Origin: Biomphalaria glabrata
Lineage: Eukaryota > Mollusca > Gastropoda > Planorbidae
NCBI RefSeq assembly: GCF_947242115.1
Contig: NC_074723.1
Span: 31,442,043-31,506,042, forward strand
DNA: 64,000 nucleotides
Direction: 5' to 3'
In this document: positions 39,090 through 50,454 of the stretch, piece after piece
Numbering within the stretch: the stretch's first letter is position 1
How the letters are laid out: each line of letters opens with the position of its first letter
Notes under the pieces: model-generated
Told to the model about the DNA's origin: nothing
The model's input: the letters and a program-made list of their open reading frames with translations, nothing else
Databases searched by the model: none
Translations under genes and position numbers: made by a program

Positions 39090-40975
39090 TATTGGAAAAG
39101 TGTGCTTTATTATTGGGAAAGAAGTCTTTCCAGTGTGCTTTATTTTTTGAGAAAGAAGTCTTTCCAGTGTGCTTTATTTTTTGAGAAAGAAGTCTTTCCA
39201 GTGTGCTTTATTTTTTTTAAAAAGAAGTCTTTCCAGTGTGCTTTATTTTTTGAGAAAGAAGTCTTTCCAGTGTGCTTTATTTTTTTAAAAAGAAGTCTTT
39301 CCAGTGTGCTTTATTTTTTTAAAAAGAAGTCTTTCCAGTGTGCCTTATTTTTTGAAAAAGAAGTCTTTCCAGTGTGCTTTATTTTTTGAAAAAAAGAAGT
39401 CTTTCCAGTGTGCTTTATTTTTTGAAAAAGAAGTCTTTCCAGTGTGCTTTATTTTTTGAAAAAGAAGTCTTTCCAGTGTGCTTTATTTTTTTGAAAAAGA
39501 AGTCTTTCCAGTGTGCTTTATTTTTTGAGAAAGAAGTCTTTCCAGTGTGCTTTATTTTTTTTAAAAAGAAGTCTTTCCAGTGTGCTTTATTTTTTGAGAA
39601 AGAAGTCTTTCCAGTGTGCTTTATTTTTTTTAAAAAAAGTCTTTCCAGTGTGCTTTATTTTTTGAGAAAGAAGTCTTTCCAGTGTGCTTTATTTTTTGAG
39701 AAAGAAGTCTTTCCAGTGTGCTTTATTTTTTTAAAAAGAAGTCTTTCCAGTGTGCCTTATTTTTTGAAAAAGAAGTCTTTCCAGTGTGCTTTATTTTTTG
39801 AAAAAAGAAGTCTTTCCAGTGTGCTTTATTTTTTGAAAAAGAAGTCTTTCCAGTGTGCTTTATTTTTTGAAAAAGAAGTCTTTCCAGTGTGCTTTATTTT
39901 TTGAAAAAGAAGTCTTTCCAGTGTGCTTTATTTTTTGAGAAAGAAGTCTTTCCAGTGTGCTTTATTTTTTTTAAAAAGAAGTCTTTCCAGTGTGCTTTAT
40001 TTTTTGAGAAAGAAGTCTTTCCAGTGTGCTTTATTTTTTTAAAAAGAAGTCTTTCCAGTGTGCTTTATTTTTTTAAAAAGAAGTCTTTCCAGTGTGCCTT
40101 ATTTTTTGAAAAAGAAGTCTTTCCAGTGTGCTTTATTTTTTGAAAAAAAGAAGTCTTTCCAGTGTGCTTTATTTTTTGAAAAAGAAGTCTTTCCAGTGTG
40201 CTTTATTTTTTGAAAAAGAAGTCTTTCCAGTGTGCTTTATTTTTTTGAAAAAGAAGTCTTTCCAGTGTGCTTTATTTTTTGAGAAAGAAGTCTTTCCAGT
40301 GTGCTTTATTTTTTTTAAAAAGAAGTCTTTCCAGTGTGCTTTATTTTTTGAGAAAGAAGTCTTTCCAGTGTGCTTTATTTTTTTTAAAAAAAGTCTTTCC
40401 AGTGTGCTTTATTTTTTGAGAAAGAAGTCTTTCCAGTGTGCTTTATTTTTTGAGAAAGAAGTCTTTCCAGTGTGCTTTATTTTTTTAAAAAGAAGTCTTT
40501 CCAGTGTGCCTTATTTTTTGAAAAAGAAGTCTTTCCAGTGTGCTTTATTTTTTGAAAAAAGAAGTCTTTCCAGTGTGCTTTATTTTTTGAAAAAGAAGTC
40601 TTTCCAGTGTGCTTTATTTTTTGAAAAAGAAGTCTTTCCAGTGTGCTTTATTTTTTGAAAAAGAAGTCTTTCCAGTGTGCTTTATTTTTTGAGAAAGAAG
40701 TCTTTCCAGTGTGCTTTATTTTTTGAAAAAGAAGTCTTTCCAGTGTGCTTTATTTTTTGAAAAAGAAGTCTTTCCAGTGTGCTTTATTTTTTGAGAAAGA
40801 AGTCTTTCCAGTGTGCTTTATTTTTTGAAAAAGAAGTCTTTCCAGTGTGCCTTATTTTTTGAAAAAGAAGTATTTCCAGTGTGTGTATTATTGTAAAACA
40901 ACTCTCTCCAGTGAGCTTCATTAGTGCGAAATGAGTCTTTCCAGTGTGCTTTATTATTGGAAAAGAAGTCTTTCC
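39090..40975. repeat. 34-bp satellite with 754-bp higher-order repeat
   Basis: More than 50 units of about 34 bp with the core TCTTTCCAGTGTGCTTTATT and a variable A-rich spacer (TTTGAGAAAG, TTTTAAAAAG, TTTGAAAAAG). The spacer variants recur in the same order with a period of 754 bp, so 39374-39904 equals 40128-40658 in deduced sequence: a block of about 22 units was duplicated recently. Edge units near 40880-40975 are diverged. Reading frames across it are not genes. It sits in the putative leader intron of copy 4. Confidence 0.95.
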
Positions 40976-41450
40976 AGAGAGCTTGCATAATCAAGTTTTG
41001 GTGTTGCAGTCCAGCTCGTTTCTATACTAGATGGTGCACACAATGTTTATGAGCGTCTTTGTATCGGGCTGGGTGAATAAAGGGAAGCGTTAGATATCCT
41101 TAGATTCTCCTGCACCGTTCGGTGCTATGGGTTGCTAGCTGTCTCCACAAAGATCTTTCACTGGCAATGTCTGAAGCTTCTTCCCACCTGATGTCCACTG
41201 CTCTGAGGTCCTCAATGAAAGTGTGGCGCCAAGGGGCGCAGAATGTTGAAAGTAGTTCATGCAGTGGCTGGATGATAGGAGGAAGAAACTGAAGTAGTGG
41301 GGAAGAAGGGAGAGGAGTTTAAAAAGTGATACATACATAAACATAAATGAATAGCAGCACCAGGGACCAAGTTTTTAAGAGAGAACGTAGTGAATTAATG
41401 CTACGAAAATAAGGAACTGCGCCGACCACGATAAAAAAGGTAGCCTCATT
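40976..41450. other. unrecognised leader-intron segment
   Basis: GC content is higher near 41000-41240 (GTCTCCACAAAGATCTTTCA). Possibly the end of an unidentified repeat; no second copy in the window. Confidence 0.35.
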
Positions 41451-41830
41451 TTTCTCTCTCTCTTTCTCTTTCTTTCTCTCTCTTTTTTTCTTTCTCTCTC
41501 TTATTCTTTCTCAATCTCTCTTTCTCTCTTTTTCTTTCTCTATTTCTTTTCCTTTCTCTCTCTCGCTTTCTCTCTCTTTTTCTCTCCCTCTTTTTTCTCT
41601 CTCTTTTTCTTTCTATTTTTTTCTGTTTCTCTATTTTTCTTTCTCTATTTCATTTCCCTTCTCTCTCTCTCTTTCTTTCTCTCTCTCTTTCTTTTCTCTC
41701 CCTCTTTTTCTTTCTCTCTTTCTCTCTTTCACTCTCTTTTTTTCTTTTTCTCTACTTTTCTTTCTTTCTCTCTCTCTCTCTTTCAGTCTTTTTTATCTCT
41801 CACTTTTTCCTCTTTCCTTCTCTCTCCTGA
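41450..41830. repeat. CT-rich polypyrimidine tract
   Basis: TTTCTCTC/TTTTTC repeats, T-richer than the other tracts. Confidence 0.9.
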
Positions 41831-41959
41831 GGCAATCTATATAATTGTTGCCCTTTGAAGAGGGACGCTTTACTTTCACCGTTGACCAGCGAAACGCCAA
41901 GAAATAAATGTTGTTAAAGTCCTTTAGCTGCCCAACACTGCTAACAATTCCCCACCCAA

Positions 41960-43240
41960 ATCCTTGTCAGTCGGTGAAGAGAAAGAAACAGGATCCGACG
42001 GCAGTCATTCATGCACATCGCGTCTAATTTGAGTGTGCAAGCTAGACTCTCTAACCACCGGGTACCAACACGCAGGATAGGTACCTGCCCTAACCCTCCC
42101 ATAAATCTAACACTAGCGGGACTGGAGGGGGGCACTAGAAGACACATACACCCAGACACACTCAAAAAGATGGCATCAAACACCCTAAATACGTACCCAT
42201 CGGAGGCCATCTTCTGCTGCACTGATGGATCCGTACTTAAAGACCCCGTGAGAGCCGGGTATGGGGCCTTTATATGCTACCCGGACCACGACCCAGATAA
42301 GCTGTCAGGCGCATGCGGCCTCGCCGCATGTAGCTATGATGCAGAAATCACGACACAAAGCCATATAAGGGACAAAATCCTTAAAAAATGAAACCGTTGC
42401 AACTACTATTGTAATAGTCACCGATTCAAGCTCCTACATCGAAGCCTTAGCTGGCTTGGGGGGAAAAGTCACCTTTGGTAGAAGAGGCATTAGGCGCAGC
42501 AATTAACATACGTCTATTTATTGGAGCTGTCATCTTTATATGCAGTGGGTGCCCTCGCACTGCGGCGTGGGGGGGGGGGGGGGGTAACGAGGCTACTGAT
42601 GCTCTAGCAGAGATGTTCTCAACCTTTTAAGCTCGGCAACCCTAACCCTAACCCTCAAACACACACAGCAATAGAAGAATAGACATAAACAATCCATATT
42701 TTCGAGGGTCTTAGGCGACCCCTGGCAAATCGTCAATCGACCCCCAAAGGGGTCGCGACCCACAGGTTGAGAACCCCTGCTCTAGCACGAGAAGGAGCGC
42801 TTGCCGTGCCCACTTTTGAGGCCCCAAGTACGTTTAACCAAGCTACGACATTAATCCGAGAGTTGGTACATGACAAGTGGTTGAAATCCTGGGATGGCTC
42901 CACCAAAGCCCGTGGAGTCTGGCAGCATTTGCATCGCCCGAACCGCGATGATCCATTGTGGAGGCTACAAAGGTCGGAACAATCCATCATTGCGCAGTGT
43001 GTAGGACGTGGCACTGCCCTGTTGGTGCTTATTTTACCTGTTTAGGCCAATTTCGATACCCGATGCTGACACTGTGGAGAGTGTCGCATCTCTTGCAAAA
43101 GTGTCTGCAGCTCCGAGAGCTGCGGGAGTGTGTGTCTGCAGAGTCATTTGACCTGTATGGGAGCTTAAAGGTATTACGCCTAACTGCAGAGATTCTCGCC
43201 AAGGCCCTTCCAACCTTCCCATCAAATGGAGTTCATCTCA
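41960..43240 (+). mobile_element. LINE relic with RNase H domain, split by a MITE
   Basis: Plus strand encodes in broken frames an RNase H core (IFCCTDGSVLKDPVRAGYGA, then VIVTDSSSYIEALAGLGG, then CSGCPRTAAW, GNEATDALAE) and the downstream tail LWRLQRSEQSIIAQC, RTWHCPVGAYFTCLGQFRYP, ESVSHLLQKC typical of I-like and related LINEs with RNase H. The reverse transcriptase is missing. The frame is interrupted by a hAT MITE at 42609-42778. Confidence 0.75.
42609..42778. mobile_element. hAT-type MITE inside the LINE relic
   Basis: 170 bp with ends AGAGATGTTCTCAACCT and, inverted, AGGGGTTCTCAACCTG. Exact 8-bp target duplication GCTCTAGC at 42601-42608 and 42779-42786. Contains a short CCTAACCCTAACCCT run that is not telomeric in context. 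Confidence 0.9.
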
Positions 43241-43407
43241 GGTAACAATTCCCATGTAAAATATTGACGATAATTATAATGAGGGCACTTGTTTATTTCG
43301 TTTGTATTTTGTTTGAAATGTATTGTGTATGATAAACGAGAGAACTGTGTTTGGAGCATCGCAAAGTAGCCCTAACATTTGTTCTTCATTTACATCAGTG
43401 AAACAGT

Positions 43408-46400
43408 ATGGACTTCATCACGCTGGTTTTGATTGTCATCACTTCACTACTGGTCTACGCTTACTATCGCTTCACAAAGAAATCTCTGAACGTGCCCCCA
43501 TGTCCAGTCAGACCATGGCCCATAGTGGGTCATCTGTTGACATTGAAGGCAGACCAGAGACCGCAGTTCCAACAGTGGCGGGAAGAGTGTGGAGATATTT
43601 TTAGGTCAGTGACCGAAATGTTTTGTGTTGGTGTTTGTGTTTATGTTATAACAAGGTGCTCCCTCTCTCTCTCTCTCTCTCTCTCTATCTCTTTCTCTCT
43701 CTCTCTCTCTATCGCTCTCTCTCTCTCTCTCTTTTTCCCACCATTAATGTCAGGTACTCAAAGGAGCCCAAAGATCCCGAAATTAAAATTCCCAGTCTTC
43801 ATCAGGATTCGAACCCGGGTCCCCCTGTTCTAAAGCCAAACGCTTTACCGCTCAGCCTTCACGCCTCCTTTACCGCTAAGCCACTGCGAACAAATGCTAC
43901 TCGGACAAGTGGATTTTTGTTAGGCGGACTGTCGCAAAATCCTTACGACGGAAGTCAAGGGACAGATGATGATATCCACTTAAATAATTGTCAACGCTAT
44001 TTCTCCCACAGGCATCATTAGATCAAGTTGATACTTTAAGCAATGATATATTTCACCTAGCGAAACTTTAATCAATTAACAAATTAGCCAATAAGCCAAT
44101 AAATTATCGTATTGGTATTAAATTATTTTGTTTCATGACAAATAAGGGAAATAACTCCAAAATTATTGAGAGAGATATAGATTTAAGGGCGGAGTTCATC
44201 TTCTTTAAGTAATATTTTGTATATATACGTCAGACTTTATTTTGAATCTTTCTATCCTTTTTAAGAGCGTTACTAATCAATATGTTTGTAAAATGTTTTA
44301 CATGTTTCGGATGTTCCTTCAGAGTTGAAGATAATTACTTCCTAGTCCTAACCTCCCGCAGGACGACGGGGGATGGGAGCGGGCAGGGTTTGAACCCTGG
44401 ACCATCGATAAATCTGAACGACAGTCCAGCGCGCAAACCGCACGACCAGGCAGCCATCTTCATAAATGGTTGGGGAGTGGGGGGGGGAGGTAGTATATTA
44501 TCTAAGATCTTACTAGCAGAATCTATAATTCGAGATTTTGTGAGTGAATTTGGAATCAAACGTGACATTTTATTAACATTGCAAAACCGGAGCATCACAA
44601 AATGTTGTCATTTATTCGCGTAATTATTTCTCTTTTATACCTTCAAACATTTCCGATGAGTTACTTCCCTTTTATTTCAGTGTTTACCTGGGATCTAAAC
44701 TTCTGGTGGTCATCAATGACTTTGACCTCATTAAAGAGACATTCGTGAAAAGAGCAGACGACTTTTCTGACAGGCCAATCATGTTCATCGATGAGGTTTG
44801 TTTTCTTTTTTTTTTTTTATCTCAACACTTTGCAGGAATTCAATAACAAGGGAAGCAAACACGAGCCTTAAAAAAAAGCAATAAATCCATAAATATAGAG
44901 ATGAATATCAGTGGCGTCATTTAAAAATAGCATACCGAGATCATGTTACTAACAGAGAAATCTTCTACCTCACGGGCACTAGTTGAAGACTAGTTCCCTT
45001 AGCAAAGTGATGATTGCTTGTCGTATGAGATTCTATAGTTACATGGTCAAAAAAAAAGTAGAGTTCTCCTTTCAGACCTTGCGATCTACAGGGCAGACAA
45101 TGTTAAGGCCATCCGTTTCTTTGGCCAACGGCTAACGAGCAGGGTGTCATGTGGCCACCACAGCGACCAACCGCCTTGACTTTCCACAACATAAGTCAGG
45201 TACATATTAGAGTTGGGTGGACTCAAGGGTGCCCTAAAAATCCCGAAATTCAAGATCCTAGTCATCAAAGAGATTTGAACCCGAGCGCATAACCACTCAG
45301 CCAGCACGCTCCCGATACATCCTAAGACATGAAGAAATACTTCCCCCAAAGACAGCCATTAGCATGATGCTGAAATAAACAGATCAGTGTCTATGACAAT
45401 TACTCCTAAACGCTATTCATCTCAAGTAGTCTCTAAAAAGTGTAAGTTAGAAAAAAAAATGTTCAATGAGATTATCTATATATAAATATAAGAAACTATG
45501 ATACCAATTTTTCTAATTTGAATGATCTTTATTTTAAACTTTACTTTCGTCGCTGCAATATTTTGAGTCAAAAAAAAACAACTTCATTATAAATTTTAGG
45601 TATTTTAAAAATGTATTTTTTTCTATCGACAGATCATGAATCATCAGGCGAGTGGAATTGTTTTTAATTCTGGCCATGCTTGGAGAGAACAGAGAAATGC
45701 CGCATTTTCTATACTTCGCAATTTTGGCTTTGGAAAAAATGTTTTGGCTGACAGAGTACTTGAAGAAGTATCGCATTATCTGGACAACTTGAAAACACAT
45801 AGTGGCAAGCCGGTAGACATTAGAAAAATAACCACAGAAAGTACAGCTAACATAATCTGCTCCATTCTAATTGGGAAAAGATATGAATACAACGATCCTG
45901 TATTTCAAAGACTTATTATGAAAATCAATTTCTTATTCGCCTCTTACAAGCAAGCGGCCATTATAACATGTTTTCCATTTCTGAAATATTTACCGGGACA
46001 CCAAAAATTAGTAGAAAATACTAAATTCATTTTAGAAATTCTCAAAGATTTCATAATCAGAAGTAAAGACAAAGACCCTGACGATAATTTTATTGCTTCC
46101 TATGTAGCTGAAAGAGGTTCTAAAATTGTAAGTGATGAGACCACCACAATGAATGAAAGGAATTTATTGCGATCAGTTTTTGATCTGTTTATTGCTGGTA
46201 CTGAGACCACCTCGACCACAATTTGCTGGTTTGTGCTTTATATGTTGAACTATCCGCAAGTTCAGAAAAAGATTTTTGATGAAATCGAGGCTCATATTGG
46301 AACTGAACGAGTCCCTTCCATTCAGGACAGACCTAAGTTTGTATATCTCAGCGCTGCTATTAAAGAAACACAAAGATTGTCCAGTATTGCGCCACAGTCT

Positions 46401-46787
46401 GTCATGAGAATCTGTTCAAAAACTCAAACTATTAGAAACTATACGATTCCTGAAGGTTCTTTGATTGCTCCAAATTTAGACTCTATCTTGTTGGACAAAA
46501 AAATCTGGGGATCAGATGCTGACATCTTTAACCCAGACAGATTCATTGACACAAAAGGCCAGTTGAAGAAACCCGAAGAGTTCATTCCCTTTGGAGTTGG
46601 ACGCCGTGTTTGTCTTGGAGAATCAATGGCTAAAACTGAGCTGTTTCTGTATCTAAGTTCTTTGATTCAAAGATTTCACCTGCTTCCAGTTCATCCAGAT
46701 CAACCTCCACCAATGGACTATATTTATGGAGTGACAATGATTCCCAAAACTTACCAACTCAGACTTATTGAACGGGCATCTAGTTAA
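43408..46787 (+). CDS. CYP2-like cytochrome P450, copy 4 (most divergent)
   Basis: Intact copy with exons 43408-43604, 44681-44795 (donor GTTTGT) and 45633-46787; 488 aa. All P450 signatures are kept: hydrophobic anchor, PPCPVRPWP, C-helix WREQR, I-helix AGTETTSTT, KETQR, NPDRF, FGVGRRVCLG. It is the most divergent member in the first half of exon 3: 22 of the first 60 residues after the exon 3 ATG differ from copy 3, including the start NHQASGIVFNSGHAW. Yet the block encoding the heme loop and following 35 or so residues is the same as in the others apart from one silent change. This contrast suggests gene conversion. The different B-C and F-G regions, which in CYP2 enzymes help form the substrate pocket, suggest altered substrate choice (inference). 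An AATAAA lies 20 nt past the stop, and a hAT element starts 51 nt past the stop. Confidence 0.93.
43660..43735. repeat. (CT)n microsatellite in intron 1 of copy 4
   Basis: Almost pure CT repeat. Confidence 0.95.
43736..43892 (-). mobile_element. tRNA-derived SINE, family S1
   Basis: Minus-strand head with B box GGTTCGAATCC; two A-box-like copies (CCGCTCAGCC and CCGCTAAGCC on the plus strand) suggest an internal duplication. Confidence 0.8.
43980..44210. repeat. dispersed repeat family D fragment
   Basis: TTGTCAACGCTATTTCTCCC, TTAAATTATTTTGTTTCATG. Confidence 0.55.
44305..44466 (-). mobile_element. SINE, family S3
   Basis: Best S3 copy in the window: minus-strand head GATGGCTGCCTGGTCGTGCG, B-box-like GGGTTCAAACC, and the GC-rich CCCCCGTCGTCCTGCGGGAG block. 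Confidence 0.75.
45060..45312 (-). mobile_element. tRNA-derived SINE, family S1
   Basis: Minus-strand copy in intron 2 of copy 4 (CTTTCAGACCTTGCGATC at its 3' end). Confidence 0.8.
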
Positions 46788-46837
46788 GATTTTTAAGATA
46801 AACAAGAATAAATACTGTAGACACATATTTTGTAGAC

Positions 46838-47567
46838 CAGTGATGCCCGAAATACGGCCCGCGGGCCATATCCGGCCCATGGACCATTTCAGGCCCGTGG
46901 ACCAAATCCGGCCCGAGACTTGGTTTCATCCGGCCCGCCGAAACGTTGCTACAAAATGTAGAAATTCCCCCCCCCCTTTTTTTTTTTAAAGTTTGAAAAA
47001 TGTATCTTTACCTACGTTAGGGCTCTGACCTTATCTGTGATGTAATGGTACCATGACATTTAAAATGTGTAGGTTTATGCAATGGGAGAGCCGAAGAAAC
47101 TAAAAGTGGACTCTGAATTTAGAATCTACCAGGAAAAGTGAATGATTCTTTTACCTTTTTTGTATGTGGAACATGATGACGAACCAACCTATTTATTTTG
47201 TACAGTGTGGCTGCGTTTAAGCACAACAATATAGAAACGAATTATAAGAAATTATTAGTTGGACTGGGAATTAAAGATGATTAAACTAGGCCTGAATAAT
47301 TTACCAACAAGAGACAAGAATATGAGTCGTTGGTAAAGCTATCTACAATGTTGCTCACATTTTAAGTAGAGAAATGAAGCCAGTTTCAGACCCTTAAAAA
47401 TTATAAACTTCTAATATTCCATTAATTAATGTACTAGATGCAAAAGTTTATAATAAACCTGTTTTAGGTTTATTTCATTTCGTTTTGTACATTTTCGGCC
47501 ATGTGGCCCGCGACTCGAGTGTCAGAAATAAATTGGCCCGCAGGTCGAATTAGGTTGGGCATCGCTG
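46838..47567. mobile_element. non-autonomous hAT element, family H1
   Basis: 730 bp, starts CAGTGATGCCCGAAATACGG, ends inverted CAGCGATGCCCAACCTAATT. Target duplication TTGTAGAC/CTGTAGAC (7 of 8). It begins 51 nt past the copy 4 stop and about 26 nt past AATAAA (46807-46812), so it may lie in or next to the 3' UTR. Its GGCCCG-rich left end has an extra duplicated stretch. Confidence 0.88.
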
Positions 47568-47585
47568 CTGTAGACTTTTTATTAT

Positions 47586-47850
47586 TTGTGGGAGGCGCGA
47601 TGTCTGAGTAGTAAAACGCTTGGCTTCCAAAAGGGGTCCTGGGTTTGAATCCTGAAGGATGGAATTTTTAATTTTGATATCCTTAGGGCGCCTCTAAGTC
47701 CACCCAGCTGTAATTTTTAGATTAGTTGGTCGTTGTGCTGGCCACATGACATCCTCGTTAACTGTAGATCACAGAAACAGATGATCTTTACAGATCTTTA
47801 CGCCCTATAGAACGCAAGGTCTAAAAAGGGAAAATTAATTTTTTTACTTT
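47586..47850 (+). mobile_element. tRNA-derived SINE, family S1
   Basis: GGCGCGATGTCTGAGTAGTA head, GGTTTGAATCC B box, CAAGGTCTAAAAAGGG tail. Confidence 0.8.
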
Positions 47851-47914
47851 CCTTTTATCAAGTCTCCTTAATCATTTTTTCATACAAAATGTAAATCTTG
47901 TGGCTTGAGTAAAG

Positions 47915-48175
47915 TAAGTTTCCCCTTTCAGACCTTGAGTTCTATGGGAGCAGACGATGTTAAGGTCATCTGTTACTTTGGCCCACGGTTAACGAGCAGG
48001 GTGTTATGTGGCCAGCAAAACTACCAACCGCCTTTACTTTTCCCATTAGAGTTGTGTGGACTCTGGGGCGCCCTAAAAATCCCGAAAATTCAAAATCCCA
48101 GTCTTAACCGGGATTCGAACCCAGTACCTCAGATTTTGAAGCCAAGCGCTTAACCATTCGACCACCGCGCCACCT
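47915..48175 (-). mobile_element. tRNA-derived SINE, family S1
   Basis: Minus-strand copy facing the previous one; head at the right end (GGTGGTCGAATGG on the minus strand). Confidence 0.8.
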
Positions 48176-48182
48176 ACAGCCT

Positions 48183-49460
48183 TGTCACGACCCGATTCTC
48201 CCCCACTGGTCACAACCTTATTATACCTCATCTCTAATATATATATACCAGCATTATTACATTGGCTCTTTTCGTCTAGTGATGACTCTCACTCTTAGAG
48301 CGAGTAATTACTTTGGCTGCATAATTATTATACTACTTTGAATGTGTATTAAATTAACTAATAACAACAATGTCACAACATTCATGACTGCATAATAAAT
48401 ACTCATAAACTCAAACTCTCTAATTAAAACTAATATTTAATATTTTAAATAGGGCATCGATGGCTACTTTAAAATAATGTAATGATTGATTGATGAAATG
48501 AATTGATTACTACAAACATATATTATGAATAACATAAAATAATAACATAAGACAAGTGGCTTCAATACTATATACTAATAAAACTATTGTATCTGTTAAT
48601 ATATTAAACAATAAAGACATAATCAACAATACATCAATTAATCACCCATGCCAATCAGACCACCACGGCTACTCCATCCTCCATGCACTGGACCCAGCGC
48701 CGCAGACTGCATCAGAGTTCAGTACCGCTGTCCATGTCATCAGATGTCAATCACTGCATGTCGCTCATTGTCTTGCTGACTGGTCTTCGTCACTGTCGCT
48801 AACATCTATTTTGTGTCTCTACGCTTAGACAATGCTTACGACTGCTGCCCAGATTGCCGTCTACCGCCTTCGGACTGTGACTGACTCTGACTATGAATGC
48901 GACTCATGGCTGCCACTCAGACTGTCACTACGACTGTCACTCTAAATAGACAAATAATCAAAATAACGCTAACAACTCGCTAAAGCGCTATTCTTTATAT
49001 TCATTATCAACAAACATCTAATGCTATGACTAATAAAAACATTTCTTCTTACCCTGGTCCCTTAGAATTAATTCCTACATGTTGTCTCTGGCAAACAACT
49101 CACACCTCTTGGAGCCAAGATCGCGAGCCAGCCTCGGCGACTTCCTCCCAATTTTTATATGTGTCGTTCAACAGAAAAACACGACACACGCTCCTGCTAA
49201 CACTACATGGCGCTGTGTCCCAACTGCCCCAAAACTCTTACTCTATATAGGGGAGACCCTACCCCACGCCTAAACTAGCGCTACTAAATCGTCCGTGTCT
49301 GTCCCGACCTACGGGTATCGAGTCGCCCTACAAGCTATACATCTAAGTGTCACACTATTCCTACCCTTTGTCTGTACTCTGTCGAGTCTGTCGGTGAGCC
49401 GGTAAAACAACTTACAAAATAAATAACTTTGCTCACACACACACACACACATCTGTGACA
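48183..49460 (+). mobile_element. solo-LTR-like element, family L2
   Basis: 1278 bp, TGTCACGACC...CTGTGACA with inverted ends TGTCAC/GTGACA and an exact 5-bp direct repeat AGCCT on both sides (48178-48182 and 49461-49465). A TATA-like CTCTATATAGGGG near 49241 and an AATAAATAA near 49419 fit LTR promoter and polyadenylation signals in plus orientation. No gag or pol coding region is beside it, so it looks like a solo LTR. Intact ends suggest moderate or young age. Confidence 0.65.
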
Positions 49461-49682
49461 AGCCTCTCTTGATTATATTAAAAAAAAAACCATTAAATTT
49501 TTTTATTTTAAGATCTGAATAATCAGCTATTCATTGTATCATTATATTTATTATATTTATAATGTCACTAGAGTAAGAACGGGTTTCCTGAATCAGACAG
49601 GAAATCCAATGATTTAGCAATGCATGATTCCCTTTATTCCCACGACCAATTTGAAACTTAGAAAGAGATGAGCCAATGGCTC

Positions 49683-50070
49683 TTGAAACTCTAGGCCAGC
49701 AAAAGTCTCACCTGGTCTTATAGTGTGTGTTCTGTCTGTCAGAGGGTCTTACGAATGTCTTGTTTTGATCTGTCATGTCCAGTGACACGGTCACTCCAGG
49801 CTCCCGGACTAGAGACGCGGCCGAGGGCCATGAAGACCGGGAACCACTGCAAATTCCCTATTTTTACCAGGCTAAAAGCAAGGCATACGTCGTTTATGTA
49901 CTCTTGAGGAACGGTACCTGGATTGTTGACAAGTACAATGGAAGAGCATCCTTAGTGATCCCCACGGGAGTTTTGTTCCGCTACCCATTTGGCCTAATAG
50001 TTTCCTTTAAGATCGATTCCACCCGGGCGCCACTATGTGTCAGTGTAGCATGCCCGGTAACAGGCACGAC
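49683..50070. repeat. dispersed repeat family A, copy 2
   Basis: Homologous to 465-865. It contains a 104-codon open frame (49775-50089) with some protein-like text (AYVVYVLLRNGTWIVDKYNG), not recognised. The copy at 465-865 shows the matching text without a comparable frame, so I treat this as a repeat. Confidence 0.6.
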
Positions 50071-50194
50071 CATACTGTCACAAGTGTGAGGAACCTGTGT
50101 TTAATATCGCTAATATTTTCAAGTCTAAATTAATTCCTTTTTTTTTGCATTTAATTACATCTCTCCTTCCTTCGGATCTGTCTTAATCATAAAA

Positions 50195-50420
50195 GCAAAG
50201 ACCAGCTAATTACTGCCATTTATCTAAAATTGTAAGGGTTTAGCTCCCTTTCGGTATATAAAAGAAAATTTAAAAGTTAGTACTATATCATAAAAAAATT
50301 GGTACATTTTTGGATTGGTTTTCGTGTATCGTTATCGACAATAAATAATTATGAAAAATTTCAAGATTGCTAAATGAAAGAAAAAACGTCTCAAAATACA
50401 ATAAGGGGACTAGATCCATA
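50195..50420 (-). repeat. dispersed repeat family D, reversed
   Basis: GTTTAGCTCCCTTTCGG is the reverse of the AGAAAGGGAGCTAAAC block. Confidence 0.55.
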
Positions 50421-50454
50421 TATATATATATATATGTAAAAAAATTAAATTATG

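Noticed and set aside
39102-40658. Long open frames reading repeated FQCALFFEKEVFPVCFIF as a repeat protein
   Set aside because: The 34-bp unit is not a multiple of three, so the frames cycle through all phases of a satellite; no start context or codon bias.
42635-42656. CCCTAACCCTAACCCT as interstitial telomere
   Set aside because: Only two to three units, inside a hAT MITE; the similar GGGTTAGGGTTAG near 21282 is equally short.
48556-49273. Short open frames within the solo-LTR-like element as genes
   Set aside because: They are short, show no recognisable domain and lie wholly within an element with LTR-type ends.
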